NCBI GenBank assembly: GCA_029204225.1
Contig: CM055110.1
Coordinates: 36,578,035 to 36,642,034, forward strand
Reading direction: 5' to 3'
Length of the DNA stretch: 64,000 nucleotides
Source of the DNA: Diphasiastrum complanatum
Taxonomy: Eukaryota; Streptophyta; Lycopodiopsida; Lycopodiales; Lycopodiaceae
Below the pieces are notes generated by a model that was not told where the DNA came from, ran no database searches, and saw only the letters and a list, made by a program, of their open reading frames with translations. The translations under genes and the position numbers were made by a program. How positions within the stretch are numbered: the stretch's first letter is position 1; each line of letters opens with the position of its first letter. Shown here in pieces: positions 1 to 11,519 of the stretch.

Positions 1-337
1 CTTATAGAAAACTGTCCTAAATCACACGGATTATATGCCACTAGTTGGTCGTTATCCAGACACAAACATCAACCGGAGAGCCAGAGAGAGATCAACAACT
101 AGCGACCATGTACATATGCATCAACGATTATAAATCATGATTTAAGACTCACAGCGAAGGAGCACAAGATTGATTGCAAGTCGCCCCCAATTACTTGGTT
201 GCTACTCATGGCGTTGATATCTTGACAGGAAATGCATGTAGCTATGTACTGCCAAAACAAAATATAGCTTTTTAAAGATAGAGGACTCTGACTCACGCCA
301 AGCGACGGCCAAGCGGGCCAAGCAAAGTCAGTAAGAC

Positions 338-394
<57 letters not shown>

Positions 395-1954
395 CTGACT
401 GACTGAGACTCGAGACGTCGAGACCGACTGCGTCTAGGATTTGCAATGTTTGAAGAAATCTTTGTTCTAGATCGTCAGCAACTAGTCTTCTCGCAAACCA
501 GTAGACTTGAGCAACTCTAATTTATTTTTCAGCGATTTGCTCAGTGCTTGCTTAATTCTTAGATGCTTTTCCAAGTTTTGCAGCTACTTACTCTACGTAC
601 TACAAACCCTTTCGGTCAAACCGACAACTTCCTTGCGGCGTGTGGGGCCGTAGAACGTCTCAACACAAGTCGAATGTTACAGGATCAAAGCCTTAATTGT
701 CAAATAATGTGTGCACTCGACTTTTTGTGTCTTCTACATATATACCCTATCTATGATCGTCAAGCGGCAGATTAAGAATCATGGTTTGCCCAACCATAAC
801 TGGTGACGAACTGCCCACATCATCGATGAACTAGCTATAACTCAATATACTGCTATCTCAAGAGTTTAACAGTTATCAGGAAAAGTGATGAACTCTAATG
901 AACACGAAGTGAGAACCACATGACTGTTGAACTATATTGGATAGTGAGAGGAGAAGCTCGACCTACAAGCTCATGGTATAGCCTCACTGTACGAAAGCTG
1001 AAGTTTATTATGGCAAGCAGATGGCTTTAGGTGGCGTATGAGCTGAGGATACACAGATTAATTAATCTACAAATTCGAACCCAGCAAGATGTGCAACTTT
1101 TGCAGATCAGACCATCATCCCTTCAGGAGCAACACCACAAAAAGAAGTTCATTCAAGCAACACTTGAATTTGCTACAAGGCATGGCCAGATCCATGCTCA
1201 TTATCCGCGGCATACAAATACATGTGCATTATCGTCAGATCATATGTCACGAATCTGACTCGCCACGTAAGATTAGGAAATTACGCAGCCAATTTCTGTA
1301 TAAAAGTACTGCCTATTGCCCAATAGTCTCTATGTCCATGTCATGCTCAGGCATTGAAGAAGTTCAACGTCTGAAGATGACATGGACCGCCCAACAATAA
1401 TCTAACGTGTTCTGGACTCTGGACACGTGCTGGCACAAATGCACTTGTCTTAGGAAGTTAGCCTGGAGAGCAATGCAGTGTCCAGGGCTAAAGGCCACCA
1501 TGGCTGATCTCTGGAATTTGAAGAGCACACCTACCTGTCAAATCAATTTTTTTATTATTATTTTAATTTTCTTATGACCAGTACGTCTAAAGGTGACCTT
1601 TTTATAAAAAATTAATTTTTTAAACGTTTCACAGCAGAATTTTGTTTGTTTAAAGAGAACACGTTATCTGTGGTGCTTAAGGAGGATAATTTGAAAGTGG
1701 AATCATTTTAGATATTGCCTTTGAACAAAGGTTTTAATTCCATAAGTGTCAAACCAGTTTGTTTTCTTCAATCTTCTTTTCTCTCCAAGCTACTAAGATT
1801 TAATTATTGATAGAAATATAAGGTATGGCCAAAGCAAGAGTACAAGCACTTGTGCATATGATTATTCAGGAGACTTAAAGGCCTCATATATATACTAGAC
1901 AAAATTTAATCGTGCTCGCGAGTCACCACCTTAATGGCCTAGGTGGCATGAAAG
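1..1954. other. Unassigned left flank
   Basis: I find no coding region, LTR edge or RNA gene that can be supported here. Short ORFs on both strands lack recognisable motifs and look like chance. The stretch holds one compound microsatellite (341-394) and AT-rich runs near 1540-1640. It ends at the 3' LTR edge of Copia-A. Confidence 0.5.
341..394. repeat. Compound (GT)n(GA)n microsatellite
   Basis: About 15 GT units run straight into about 12 GA units. The minus-strand ORF across it (poly Ser-Leu and His-Thr) is a repeat artefact. Confidence 0.95.
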
Positions 1955-2200
1955 AGTTAAGAAAATACAGTTTAAACACCCGACCAAATCAATCACCACA
2001 GCACAACGTCAAGTGCAACAAGACAACATAATTGCTCTCCTCAAACTGTATAATCCAACTGATAAGTAAGTACAAAGATAAGTTGCTTAAAAGCACTCAA
2101 AGGGCTCGTAAAAGAACGATGGCCCGATAACTAGAACTAGGCACACGTGGTGCCGTCGAAATAAGAAAGCATTGTATAAGTCGATCATTGTTATTTTAAC
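1955..2200 (-). repeat. Copia-A 3' LTR
   Basis: Aligns with 6430-6676 over its whole length, for example the shared block aagataagttgcttaaaagc. It lies just beyond the polypurine tract, so it is the 3' copy for the minus-strand element. Confidence 0.9.
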
Positions 2201-2212
2201 TCTCTCTCTCAA
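2201..2212 (-). other. Copia-A polypurine tract
   Basis: Reads ttgagagagagag on the minus strand directly against the 3' LTR, the expected plus-strand primer position. Confidence 0.75.
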
Positions 2213-2289
2213 TGATCAACGTCTCTTTTTATTTTAGAGTTTACTCTATTCATGGAACAGACCTCCATGATAGTATTACAAGTAAAGGC

Positions 2290-2917
2290 TTTTTACATAA
2301 CCATATCTAAGCCAAGTTTGGCTCTAAAAGTCTCAAACTTTTCTTTACTTAAAGTTTTCGTAAATATATTAGCAACTTGTAATAACGTAGAACAATGTAC
2401 AATACTTATATCTTCAAATTGTAAATTTTCACGCACAAAGTGATATTTCACTTCAATATGTTTTGTCCTTGCGTGAAAGATAGGATTTTTAGCCAATTGT
2501 ATTCCACTTTGACTGTCACAAAAAATAACAGTAGGTTGATGGCTCTCGACACTTCAAAATGTCAGTCATTAGGGCATAGTCCACATGATAACGATCGGGA
2601 GACTTCTTTTCTCGCGTTGATCTTCTCACTTCACCTTGTGTGCTAGATCCTGGTTGATTTAGCTTTGCGTCCTTCATGATCTTTTCATACCATCTTGGTA
2701 TCTTAGATTCAGGTGATACACTACATGGAGAGTATGTATCCCAAGGAGTGTCTAAGTAATGTCTCTTACTTCCAACCGATTTCTCCTTTATTGCTTCTAT
2801 TGGCAAGTACCTCACCCTAGGCTCTTGAATAGGTGGTGTCCTTTCATACTCGCCCTCTTGACTCTCGTCTTCACGTGCATCATCTTGTGGAGCATCTTCT
2901 TCATCTTCTTCCTCCAA
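2290..2917 (-). pseudogene. Copia-A linker fused to RNase H end (RT missing)
   Basis: The acidic, basic-tailed linker that normally sits between integrase and RT runs to ...ILKCREPSTY. It then meets, one frame away, the Copia RNase H block FCDSQSGIQLAKNPIFHARTK and the KHIEVKYHFVRE motif. The whole RT domain, with its YVDD box, and the first half of RNase H are absent. The junction is near 2535-2550. It looks like a single internal deletion of well over 1 kb plus a frameshift. The linker itself is one frame out of register with the integrase upstream, with the shift near 2917. No enzyme can be made from this part. Confidence 0.85.
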
Positions 2918-4365
2918 AATTGTGGGAAGTCTTTTGATGCTTTCACCACTTGCATGGTCTTCATCTTCATACCCATGCCTTCATCAAAGATCACATCTTT
3001 GCTAATGTGAATCTTATTCATTACAGGATCAAAACACCTGTAAGCTTTCGTCCTTTCATCATAACCGATGAAGATACACTTGATTGCTTTGGCAGCAAAT
3101 TTCTTTCGCTCCTCCTTTGGCACATGTACATAGGCCTTACATCCAATGACATGAAACTTGTCAATTTTTGGCTTTATTCCAGTAAATGCTTCTTCGGGAG
3201 TCACATTTGGAACCACAACTGTAGGGCTCCTGTTTTGCAAGAACGTTGCCACACTGCACGCTTCCGACCAAAGTGAATCGGTCAAGCCCATTTGCTTCAT
3301 CATGGAACGTGCACTCTCCATAATAGTCCTGTTTTTTCTTCCAGCTACACCATTACTATGCGGCGTGTGTGACTATGTGAATTGTCTTTTGATGCTGTGT
3401 TTTTTGCAAAAGTCCTCAAAATCATCAGATTTGTATTTACCCCCTCCATCAGATCTTAGCACTTTGATGCGTGCATCCAGTTGGTTCTCTACCAAAGTCT
3501 TGAACTCCTTGAAGCGAGCAAAAGCGTCAGATTTCTTCTTCAAGAAATAAATCCATGTCCTCCTAGAGTAATCATCTATGAAAGTCGTAAAATAATATGC
3601 TTTCCCCAACGACATGGTCTTCATTGGGCCGCACAGGTCGCTGTGAATAAGTTCCAATGATTTCTTAGCTCTTGCAGCTCCACCTTTCTTGAATGTCTCC
3701 CTGTGATGCTTTCCCATGATGCATCCTTCACATATTGCATGATGATCATCCCGCAATGCCGGTAACCCTATTACCATCTTCAGCTTCACCATCAATCTCA
3801 AGCTCCCATAGTTCAAATGACCAAGTCTTCTGTGCCACAACTCAGATTGAGATGCTGTTGAGATAGTCAAACCATATTCACCTGGTTTTGCAGCATCCAA
3901 TTTATAAAGGCCACAGTTACTATCTCTATAACCCTTCGCCACCACTTTATAGTTGTGGTTCATATCCTTCATAAGGCATCCATCCTTAACAAATTCAACT
4001 TTAAGATGTTGATTTGCCATTACACCAACAGAAAGCAAACTCTTTTTTGAGTCCAGGAACATAAAGTACATTAGGAATGTTCTTGATTTTGCCATCAGGA
4101 AACTGCACAGGTACATTGCCCAACCCTGTATCTGGCATTCCTCTCCATTGGCTTGAGTGACCTTATCCCCATCATGGATTGGTGAGAATTTTTCAAACCA
4201 ATCACGTTTCTCGGTCATATGCCTTGTGGTGCCTGAATCTATGAACCATCTGGCACCATCATCAACTTGGGATGCCAATGCCGATGAGAAGACACTTGTC
4301 TCGTCATCTTCTCCGTCATCTTCGGTAATGTTTCTTTGTTGAGTCACTTTTCTCACCTTTATGTC
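2918..4365 (-). pseudogene. Copia-A protease, GAG-pre-integrase and integrase
   Basis: The protease shows WFIDSGTTRHMT (catalytic Asp in DSG). The GAG-pre-integrase segment carries LWHRRLGHLN and the Cys pair CEGCIMGKHH of the zinc-binding region. The integrase core has HSDLCGPM, FIDDYSRRTWIYFL and LRSDGGGKY, so two acidic residues of the D,D-35-E triad are visible. An in-frame TAG at 3373-3375 cuts the core. The reading frame resumes unchanged through the rest of integrase to the CFDPVMNKIHISKDVIFDE end block. Between about 4045 and 4130 the protein departs from the family in a way that fits two compensating indels. Confidence 0.88.
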
Positions 4366-5151
4366 CGCTTTCTTCTTATAACACTCGCGTGCCTAATGAC
4401 TTGGTTTGTGGCAATAGTAACATTTGCCTTTCTTCTTCTTTTTCTCTTTTGATGACGACTCTCCCTCGTCATCATCATCCTTGGATTTCTTAGGAATCCT
4501 TTTCCATCCTTTCTGCTTGCCTTTAGCAAACAAGGCTTGATCCTCCTGTGGGATTTGCCTTGACTTCACCACTTCGCGATGCTGCTCTTCTTGCAACATG
4601 ATTCCGTGGAAGTCTTCAAAAGTAGGCAACCTCTCCCTCGAAGCAATGCCGCTCAAAAACATCTGTAGCCCTTCCGAGACACTGCTCGTTGTGGCATGTA
4701 CCAATTCAATATCCCTGATTGGTTCTCCAATCGCCACAAGTTGATCTCTCAGCTCCTTTATCCTGGTGAAGAAAGATATCATTGATTCACTTTCTTCCAT
4801 CCTTACTGCGTTCAATCTCGACTTCAAGAACATGGCTTGAGCTGGATTGCAAGTTTGAAATTGCATTCTAAGAGCTTCCCAAGCTCCCCTAGCCGTTGTG
4901 GCATCACTTATATGAGTGATCACATGGTCTTTCACTGAAAGATTGATCAAGCACAATGCTCTCTACACCTTTTTATCAAAGGCCCTTATGTCACCTGGAG
5001 TGGTATTTGGCCGGACTTCAATACCTGCCACGATCTCCCACAACTCTTTCTCCATCAAAATGCTCTTCATTTTGAATTTCCAGATGTTGTAGTTAGAAGC
5101 CCCATCAAGTTTGCTTGCATCGCCCAAAATTGTCTCATTGATGTTTGCCAT
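4366..5151 (-). pseudogene. Copia-A gag
   Basis: Capsid-type Copia gag (UBN2 type), which packages element RNA. The first ATG is at 5149-5151; the frame is open a little further upstream without an ATG. SNYNIWKFKMKSILMEKELW near the N-terminus is the usual Copia gag start. A TAG at 4963-4965 interrupts the first third. A second stop at 4393-4395 falls inside the zinc knuckle, after CYYCHKPSH and before the last Cys (CX2CX4HX4C). The frame is otherwise continuous into protease, as expected for a single Copia polyprotein. A Lys/Asp/Glu-rich run precedes the knuckle. Confidence 0.88.
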
Positions 5152-6416
5152 CTCCAAACTGCTTGAAACTTTACCTGTAGGCTATAAAGTGTATGCTGGA
5201 GCCAACCGTGATGTCAGAAATCAATAATAATGACCTGCAATTTTGGCTTACTAGGCCACCCACCGCTCTTTCGCCAAATTGAAAGCCAAACTGGCGTCGC
5301 TTTCCGAAATGCTTCTCGTCACCAACTCCCAGCTATCTGCCCAGTGGAATGGTGAAATCACTTCTGGCACGCTTCGAACACTTCCTCCATGGCAATCACT
5401 CTGTTTTGGTGTACCGTACTTGCAGGTACAGTCAGGGTGCCCTTCATTTGGAGGCTATAGCCTTTCGTTTGGCCAAAATAGGCTAAAGGAGGTGAAAATA
5501 AGGGCAATTTGGGTTTTTGAACTGTTTCTTCAATGTGAAGAAACTTCACCCTTCAAAAACTTGGGACCCAACAATTTTTTCAGTTTGAGGATTTTTAATG
5601 AAGTTGCAATGCACTTTGCACTTCAGACCTCTTCAGGCTTTTTCACATCAATCCAACGGATCCTTTAGATCCAACGACCCACATGTCGTGTAATAACCAT
5701 CGTCAATCTGTGTGACTCGAGATCAGACGACTTTCCACGCTTTTGTGGATTGATCAAGGGGCCTTCGAAGCACCAGGCACTTTGGGCCGCTAACCATCTA
5801 GCTGAACTGGGCGCGCGAGGTCTCGCGACCTCTCCTCCTCTTCTCTCTCTCTGCGATGGATTTTCCTCTCTCTTCATAGGCTATGGCTGCTCCCTGTGGA
5901 TCGATTTGGTTGTTTTCTTTCTCCACGGCCAGTCGCGGCCTCCTTACTGCTGAGTCGCACTACCAGGGCACCCATTCTCAGCAACTTACAACTCTGAAAA
6001 AGTCCTCCTACAAGGAGATATCCAAGATTTTGCACTTTGAAACCCTAGCAACTTTGAAGAGAAGGATATATTGGGCTTTACTCAGGCTTTCCCTGAGCTT
6101 TCACTAGCTGCTCCTATCTGGCTGAGGTCGCCCTATAGCAGGCAATGTTTTGCTCCAAACCGCTCTTCAAACGGTGTTCGATTGGATTCAAACCAATCAC
6201 ACATGCCAAGCAACCCTTTAGAAGATTTTTTAGCTTCACCTTTTTTTTTTTTTTGCTTGCCCTCTGATTCAGTTGACAATCCCCTGCATCTGAATCTTCT
6301 TACAGTTTTTGAGCTCGTCCACAAATCTCCACAGACTCGGTTTTGTGCTTCCTAGCTAACAAACCGTCGTGAATTCGCAGCTCTCTGTTCTTGTCCAGTG
6401 ATTCAAGCCACCAAGG
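5152..6416 (-). other. Copia-A leader, about 1.26 kb
   Basis: Sits between primer site and gag. No recognisable ORF. It is long for a Copia leader and might hold acquired non-element sequence. It includes a poly-T run near 6240 and a TC-rich stretch near 5835-5880. Confidence 0.5.
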
Positions 6417-6428
6417 GCTCTGATACCA
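6417..6428 (-). other. Copia-A primer-binding site
   Basis: TGGTATCAGAGC on the minus strand, the plant Copia site complementary to initiator-Met tRNA, one to two bases from the 5' LTR. Confidence 0.9.
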
Positions 6429-6429
6429 A

Positions 6430-6676
6430 GTTAAGAAAACACAATTTAAACACCCAAACGGATCAATCACCACAGCACAACGTCAAGTGCAACAAGACAA
6501 CAGAATTGCTCTCCTCAAAATGTATATTCAACTGATAAGTAAGTACAAAGATAAGTTGCTTAAAAGCACTCAAAGGGCTCGTAAAAGAAAGATGGCCCGA
6601 TAACTTTAGAACTAAGCACATGTGGTGTCGTCGAAATAAGAAAGCACTGTATAAGTCGATCATTGCTATTTTAACT
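6430..6676 (-). repeat. Copia-A 5' LTR
   Basis: Partner of 1955-2200. Its left edge abuts the primer site, which fixes it as the 5' LTR of the minus-strand element. Confidence 0.9.
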
Positions 6677-6858
6677 AAAAGAAACAATATCATTTCCAAA
6701 TTTTAAGTAATTTAACCTAATCTAACTGCAGTGCTTGTGAGAAATTATTTTTTTAACCTACTAGAAAATTTATTGCTTTTGAAATTTGTAGGTTTGTTTC
6801 AAAGTTGGGCTAAAAAAGCCTATTGGTCCTAGTTTTAACACTTATATAACAATGTTTT

Positions 6859-6861
<3 letters not shown>

Positions 6862-6941
<80 letters not shown>
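6862..6941. repeat. (GA)40 microsatellite
   Basis: Pure GA run of about 80 bp followed by a short GAGGA-type purine tract to about 6980. Confidence 0.97.
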
Positions 6942-6944
<3 letters not shown>

Positions 6945-7059
6945 CTGAAGAGAGAGAGGAGAGGAGAGGAGAGGAGAGGGAGGCTGAACACTGAACCGGT
7001 CATTGAAGTGCCCGTGGGCCGCTAAAGGTTGTAGGCTACTGAAGGATGAAGTCTGCATT

Positions 7060-8012
7060 GAGGCCCCTGCTTAGTTGTAGCTTGTAGGCTTGATGCCCTT
7101 TTTTAGTAAATAAAAAACTACAATTTTTTTTACAGTAGGTTAAAAAAGTATTAGCCCTTTAGATTAGTAGGTTTTAAGAACCTACAACTATAAATTTAAA
7201 GAGTGAATATATATTTTTGAAAATGAGCTTGTAAGAGCACTGAATCTAAGTCATGTATCAAACTTTATTTATTTATTTATGAATACAAGACATTCTTTTA
7301 TAATGCAAGAGCCTCCATCGTCTTAATTTTGTAAAATAGAGATTCAATGATATCAACTCTGAGCAAAGAGCAAAGAGCAAAGTATGCAAATATTTAAAAT
7401 CACCTTCAAAGCGATAAACTTACATTAGCACATCATTTTCAATACCTCAAAGGAATACACAAAACCATGAAGCTAAAAACACCCGAAGACCAAAAGACAA
7501 CGGATCTTCACGCTCCAGGCACATGTTTAATAGTGGGTGACAACTGTACTAGTTGCCAAAGCCCTACATTAGAGGGGTTCTAAATCCAAAAAAGAGCCTT
7601 TGTAAAGATTTTTTTTATATTTTTTCTCAATTTTTTCCTACACATGGACCAATCAAAACACTCAAATTTGAAATCTACGTAACTTAAATTTTTGAGTCCA
7701 CATTTTGATTCTGCACTAAAAATGGCATAAATTTTCAGTAGTAAGTCCGAATTTAGCAAAGTTTGGTGCATAAAAAAGCCTCAACAAGGGCTTTCCAATG
7801 ATATATTACATCACATACTTTTGAGCTACGATTAAAAAGTTATGGTTAGTAGTGTTATAATATTTTAATAATATAAACTACATCTTGCATGAATTCTTGA
7901 AGGGTCTTTTTGGAGCCCAAAACTCCTCTAATATTTCCAACTTTAGATTTTCTAGGGCTTGACCTAGGTCAATATTCCCTCTCTTCAGATTCAAGTATAT
8001 ATCCTTCCTAAA
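7060..8012. other. Unassigned AT-rich interval
   Basis: No coding signal or repeat edge I can support. Contains a short TTTA run (7265-7280) and a small gagcaaa repeat near 7360. It ends where the decayed Gypsy-K gag reading begins. Confidence 0.4.
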
Positions 8013-9606
8013 TCAGCAATTTCTAGTCATAGTTCTCTTAGTTTCTAGGCTGATTTTTCCTTTTCTCGGTCCTAGGAATTTGGGATGTCTGCACCCTTCT
8101 AAGACGCTAATCTCACCTTGCTCTTTGAGTAGTGGATTCTCATAGATGGGTGTAGGTTCAAATATTGGCTTCTCAATGACTATTGGGTCGTCTACCTCCG
8201 GTGGCGGTTTTGGTGTAGGCTTGGGTTTCTTGGGAGGTAGCTCCGTCTGGAGGTTACTCCGGGTCACTACTAACACCTCTTTTCTGCTCGTGGGTTCCTC
8301 CAGTGTCTCTAATACAGTGAAGTTTAGAAGTGGTTGGTCATCTTCTACGGGCACCTTCCCTTTCTCCTCCTATTTGATCCTGGGTCCCCGTTGTATGTAC
8401 TGAGGTGGCCTTGATGGCCCCGTTGTTTTGTCCTCCTGGGGTTTATGGTTTACCGGCCCAGACATCCTATTGCAGTGTTTAGCACATCTCTATGTACTAG
8501 GCCTCTTGCAGTCTCCACACACTTGGCTGGGACAATTTTGGTTCAAATGATTCTCTCTATAGTGTCTATACCCTAAGGGGTGGTTTGGTCCCTCTATGGG
8601 GTGTCTCTGACCCAACAAATTTTGATGTCGTTTGAGAAAGTTTACATTTGCCGCTAAGGTTTGCATATTTTCACTCATCACATCCATGTTTTAGCATGGC
8701 TCTGCGTTGGCCTGTGCTCTCATAGCCTCTATCGGGCATGGATGCCTGGAATCTTCGTGCATCTTGTGTTTGCACGTTCATGCCTTGTCGGGGTTCCAAT
8801 AGCCTGTATGGGGCGGGGTTCCACTATGGGGTGTGCTCCTATAGTTGTGATTGGGCCTTCTCTCCACGTTTCTAGGCTTAGGTTCAAGTTGTTCACTACT
8901 TGTGATAGGTGGGATGCATGGGCAACCGCAATCTATGTGTCTTCTACCACGATCACCCTTTCTAATGCCTCAGCCAACGTCTGGGGGTTACTCTGACATA
9001 CAATCATTTGTATGTCATTCTTAAGCCCACGTAGAAAGAAGGTCAGTAGTAATAGGAGTGGTAGTAGCACAATGGGTTCCACATGGCATGACAACTCTAT
9101 CAAACAACACCAATATTGTCAGATGGTTTCATTATTCTCTTGTTGTAGGGAATTCAATGTGAATAGTAGGCCATCAGCCATTTGACGGGGAGCATACTCA
9201 ATTAAAGACAACCTATGGACTCCTCGATGGTGTGAATTGAGCCTCTTTGTAGACTATGATACCAGTGCCTAGCCGTTCCAGTCAAAGTGGTGGCAAAAAC
9301 ATGATTTTATGATGTGGGTTTGTAATGGCATTGGTAAAGCAGGTGGTCCAAAAAGCATCAATATGCTCTTCGGCACTTTCGTATGGTGCTCCATGAATCT
9401 CAGGAGTGGATCCACTAAGTCTGGGTAGTCCTCCTATCTTTGGGATTACTACGATCGGTTCATTCATGTGTCTTGCCAATCTGTTGGCAATAGGTTCTGT
9501 AACGGGAGGTGTTACATTCTCTAACGGTGGTTCTATAACGTGGGTTGGCTTGAATTTCGATAATTCTTCTATGACTTCCAATGTATCATCCATTACAGGT
9601 TGGTGA
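8013..9606 (-). pseudogene. Gypsy-K gag remnant
   Basis: Minus-strand reading begins MDDTLEVIEELSKF and reaches the block LPRLSGSTPEIHGAPYESAE with HIDAFWTTCFTNAITNPHHK, the usual Ty3/gypsy capsid start. It then breaks into several frames between about 9280 and 8690. Recognisable pieces resume with GLKNDIQMIVCQS and a Cys-rich segment, NCPSQVCGDCKRPST, at 8490-8530 that is a degenerate zinc knuckle. A proline- and lysine-rich linker (KPKPTPKPPPEV) at 8013-8354 follows. No protease or RT follows, so the element is truncated at the left. Confidence 0.7.
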
Positions 9607-10250
9607 GACTCATCATCTATGGCTAGTGGGATAAGGAATCCACGACTGCTTCTTTAAAGCCCTAAACATTCTCTCTGGAGATTTGAAGTCTCTCTGTGTG
9701 GTGCTCCCTTAGACCTAGGTTTCCTTGGCATACCTATGATGTCTCGCGGTACCACTAATGGTTTCTGCATAATATTCCTCTCACTTTCGGATAGCAATCA
9801 ACTGTCATTGCAAATTGTCGTTGCACATGCATTGTATGATTTTCCCAAGTTATCCCATAGGTCATCCACCCTTCATCCACTAATACAGCATATGACCTAA
9901 CTAGTTTTACTTGGTCATTTTTTTGCTCGATCCTAATGTAATATTGCCTAAACTCCTTGCTGGTGAAAACTGTATGCAATCTCTATACCCTTTTCAGGTG
10001 TTGGAAGTGTAATCTAGGTGTGGGATCAACACACATCACTGTGTAATGCTAACCACTTTGACTTGTAGTAACACAATAGTGATTTTTTGAAAACAATGTG
10101 TGAGAACTAGTGGCTTGCACAAATATGCTAACTTGCGGCTGACGGTTTAAACAGTGGAATCGTTCACAACACATGCAATCTGAGAGACATGAAATTTGTA
10201 GACCATTAGTAGTATGAATACCCTCCAAACACTATTTCTTTATTAGGTAA
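9607..10250 (-). other. Gypsy-K leader
   Basis: Between primer site and gag. A 75-codon open stretch (9755-9979) has no family match I recognise; it could be the eroded gag N-terminus. Confidence 0.45.
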
Positions 10251-10269
10251 CTCCCAGCAGACGCACCAA
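10251..10269 (-). other. Gypsy-K primer-binding site
   Basis: Minus strand TTGGTGCGTCTGCTGGGAG next to an LTR end in CA. It resembles the TGGCGCC..TTGC..GG sites of plant gypsy elements and the one at 63274-63292. Confidence 0.6.
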
Positions 10270-10395
10270 TGTTAGAGATTTTTCAGACGTGGGATTGGTT
10301 TTGTCAAAAAGCTCTAAAAGGAAAAGGGCCCACAACGCTTTGATAGTAGGGACTGACGAGGACAACCACTTCCAACCCTGGTGGCTCGTTTGATC
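10270..10395 (-). repeat. Gypsy-K 5' LTR, 3' edge only
   Basis: Begins TGTTAGAG on the plus strand next to the primer site and is cut after 126 bp by the B1 LTR. Confidence 0.55.
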
Positions 10396-11507
10396 TGTTG
10401 GAGAAAGAGGGTGTGTAAGAAACGAAAAATAGCTCAAAAAGAAATGAGCACGAATGGAAAGTGTTCGTGCGCAACGAAATGAGCTATCTCACTCTTTCTC
10501 TAAGCATGACTACACCTATCAGACTTGAACAGAATGTTAGTGATAAAAATAACGTTCGATCTGATTACGTAGCCAAACATTAAACAACAAAACATCAGAA
10601 TGAGCCAAACTGAGTTCGACTAATAATCAGTCACGAATTAGTAGCGAAAGGCAAGACTAAATATTAGTTGCGAGTAGCTAGACTAATAATAATTCGCTAA
10701 GAGCAGACTACCAGATCAAGCAATACGAGAAAATCAGACAAAATATAAAAAAGCATTGCAAAATTGACGCAAATCTGAACGCTAAACAAATAGAGCTATA
10801 TCACATTAAGTATATTAAAATATACAGGTCAATAATGCAGTTGAGCACAAGACAATAGCGGATGAAACCGCGTGCTTCACAAAACTAATCCAATCTGTAA
10901 AAAAGAATAAACCTATTACTGACAATACAAAGAATCGATGCGCAAAAGCATCTACTTCGTCTATCTCTGATAAGCTTATGATATTTGCTATATTTTTTAC
11001 ACACTGAATACACAGATGGTATCCAATATATATACATAATGTTACAGGTGTGCAGATGAAGAAAGTACAAAGTGGATGTGCAATCTGTGAGAGATCGTGG
11101 GTGGATGTTGTCGTTGTCAAATCTGATTGCACAATGCATGGGATGAGTGTGAGAAGGCCACGACATCAGCCTTCGCTGAAATGAACGTTGATGAAAATGC
11201 GACACTCTGACAAATCCCTTAAAATTTGATTTACAGGGTACCTTTGCTTTTCCATTAGGACACCTTCAGCATTTGTAGGGTAGTGTCATCTTTTTTGCCT
11301 ATCACAAATCATGTGTAAAAACACAGTATCACCTTTTTCACCTGTGGATATCTACTTGTATCTAGGTAGACAGTCACGTTTTTCACCTATCTTATTTTAC
11401 ATGTAATATGCAGACTATGCGACAACATGAGTGAAAAAAAAATGCCGCAGCATGAATGGAGACAGATTAACATAGGATCTAGGAGAGTAAAGGAGATAGA
11501 TCCAACA
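10396..11507 (-). repeat. Copia-B1 3' LTR (1.1 kb)
   Basis: Bounded TGTTGG...CCAACA and similar in order and motifs (gattacgtagccaaac, tgactac..cctat) to 26814-28001 and 42066-43268. A C-rich plus-strand run at 11508-11515 is the minus-strand polypurine tract, so this is the 3' LTR. ORFs inside it are chance. Confidence 0.85.
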
Positions 11508-11519
11508 CCCCCCCCTTAA

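Larger units (their letters stand above)
1955..6676 (-). mobile_element. Copia-A: LTR retrotransposon with RT deleted
   Basis: A 4.7 kb minus-strand Ty1/copia element. Two ~246 bp LTRs, similar throughout, lie at 1955-2200 and 6430-6676. Inside the right one is a TGGTATCAGAGC primer site, and next to the left one a GA-rich polypurine tract. LTR ends are GTTAA...TTAAC rather than TG...CA. Flanks gaaag (1950-1954) and aaaag (6677-6681) could be an imperfect 5 bp target duplication. Order on the minus strand is long leader, gag, protease, integrase, acidic linker, then directly the end of RNase H, so RT is gone. At least three in-frame stops and a frameshift add to this. LTRs differ at roughly one base in ten by eye, so the insertion is old. 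Non-autonomous. Confidence 0.9.

Noticed and set aside
135-446. ORF of Ser-Leu and His-Thr repeats
   Set aside because: Produced by the GT/GA microsatellite.
8661-8996. 111-codon plus ORF
   Set aside because: Lies opposite the Gypsy-K gag reading, no motif.
10815-11205. Two ~105-codon minus ORFs
   Set aside because: Entirely inside the Copia-B1 LTR and not kept in the other LTR copies.
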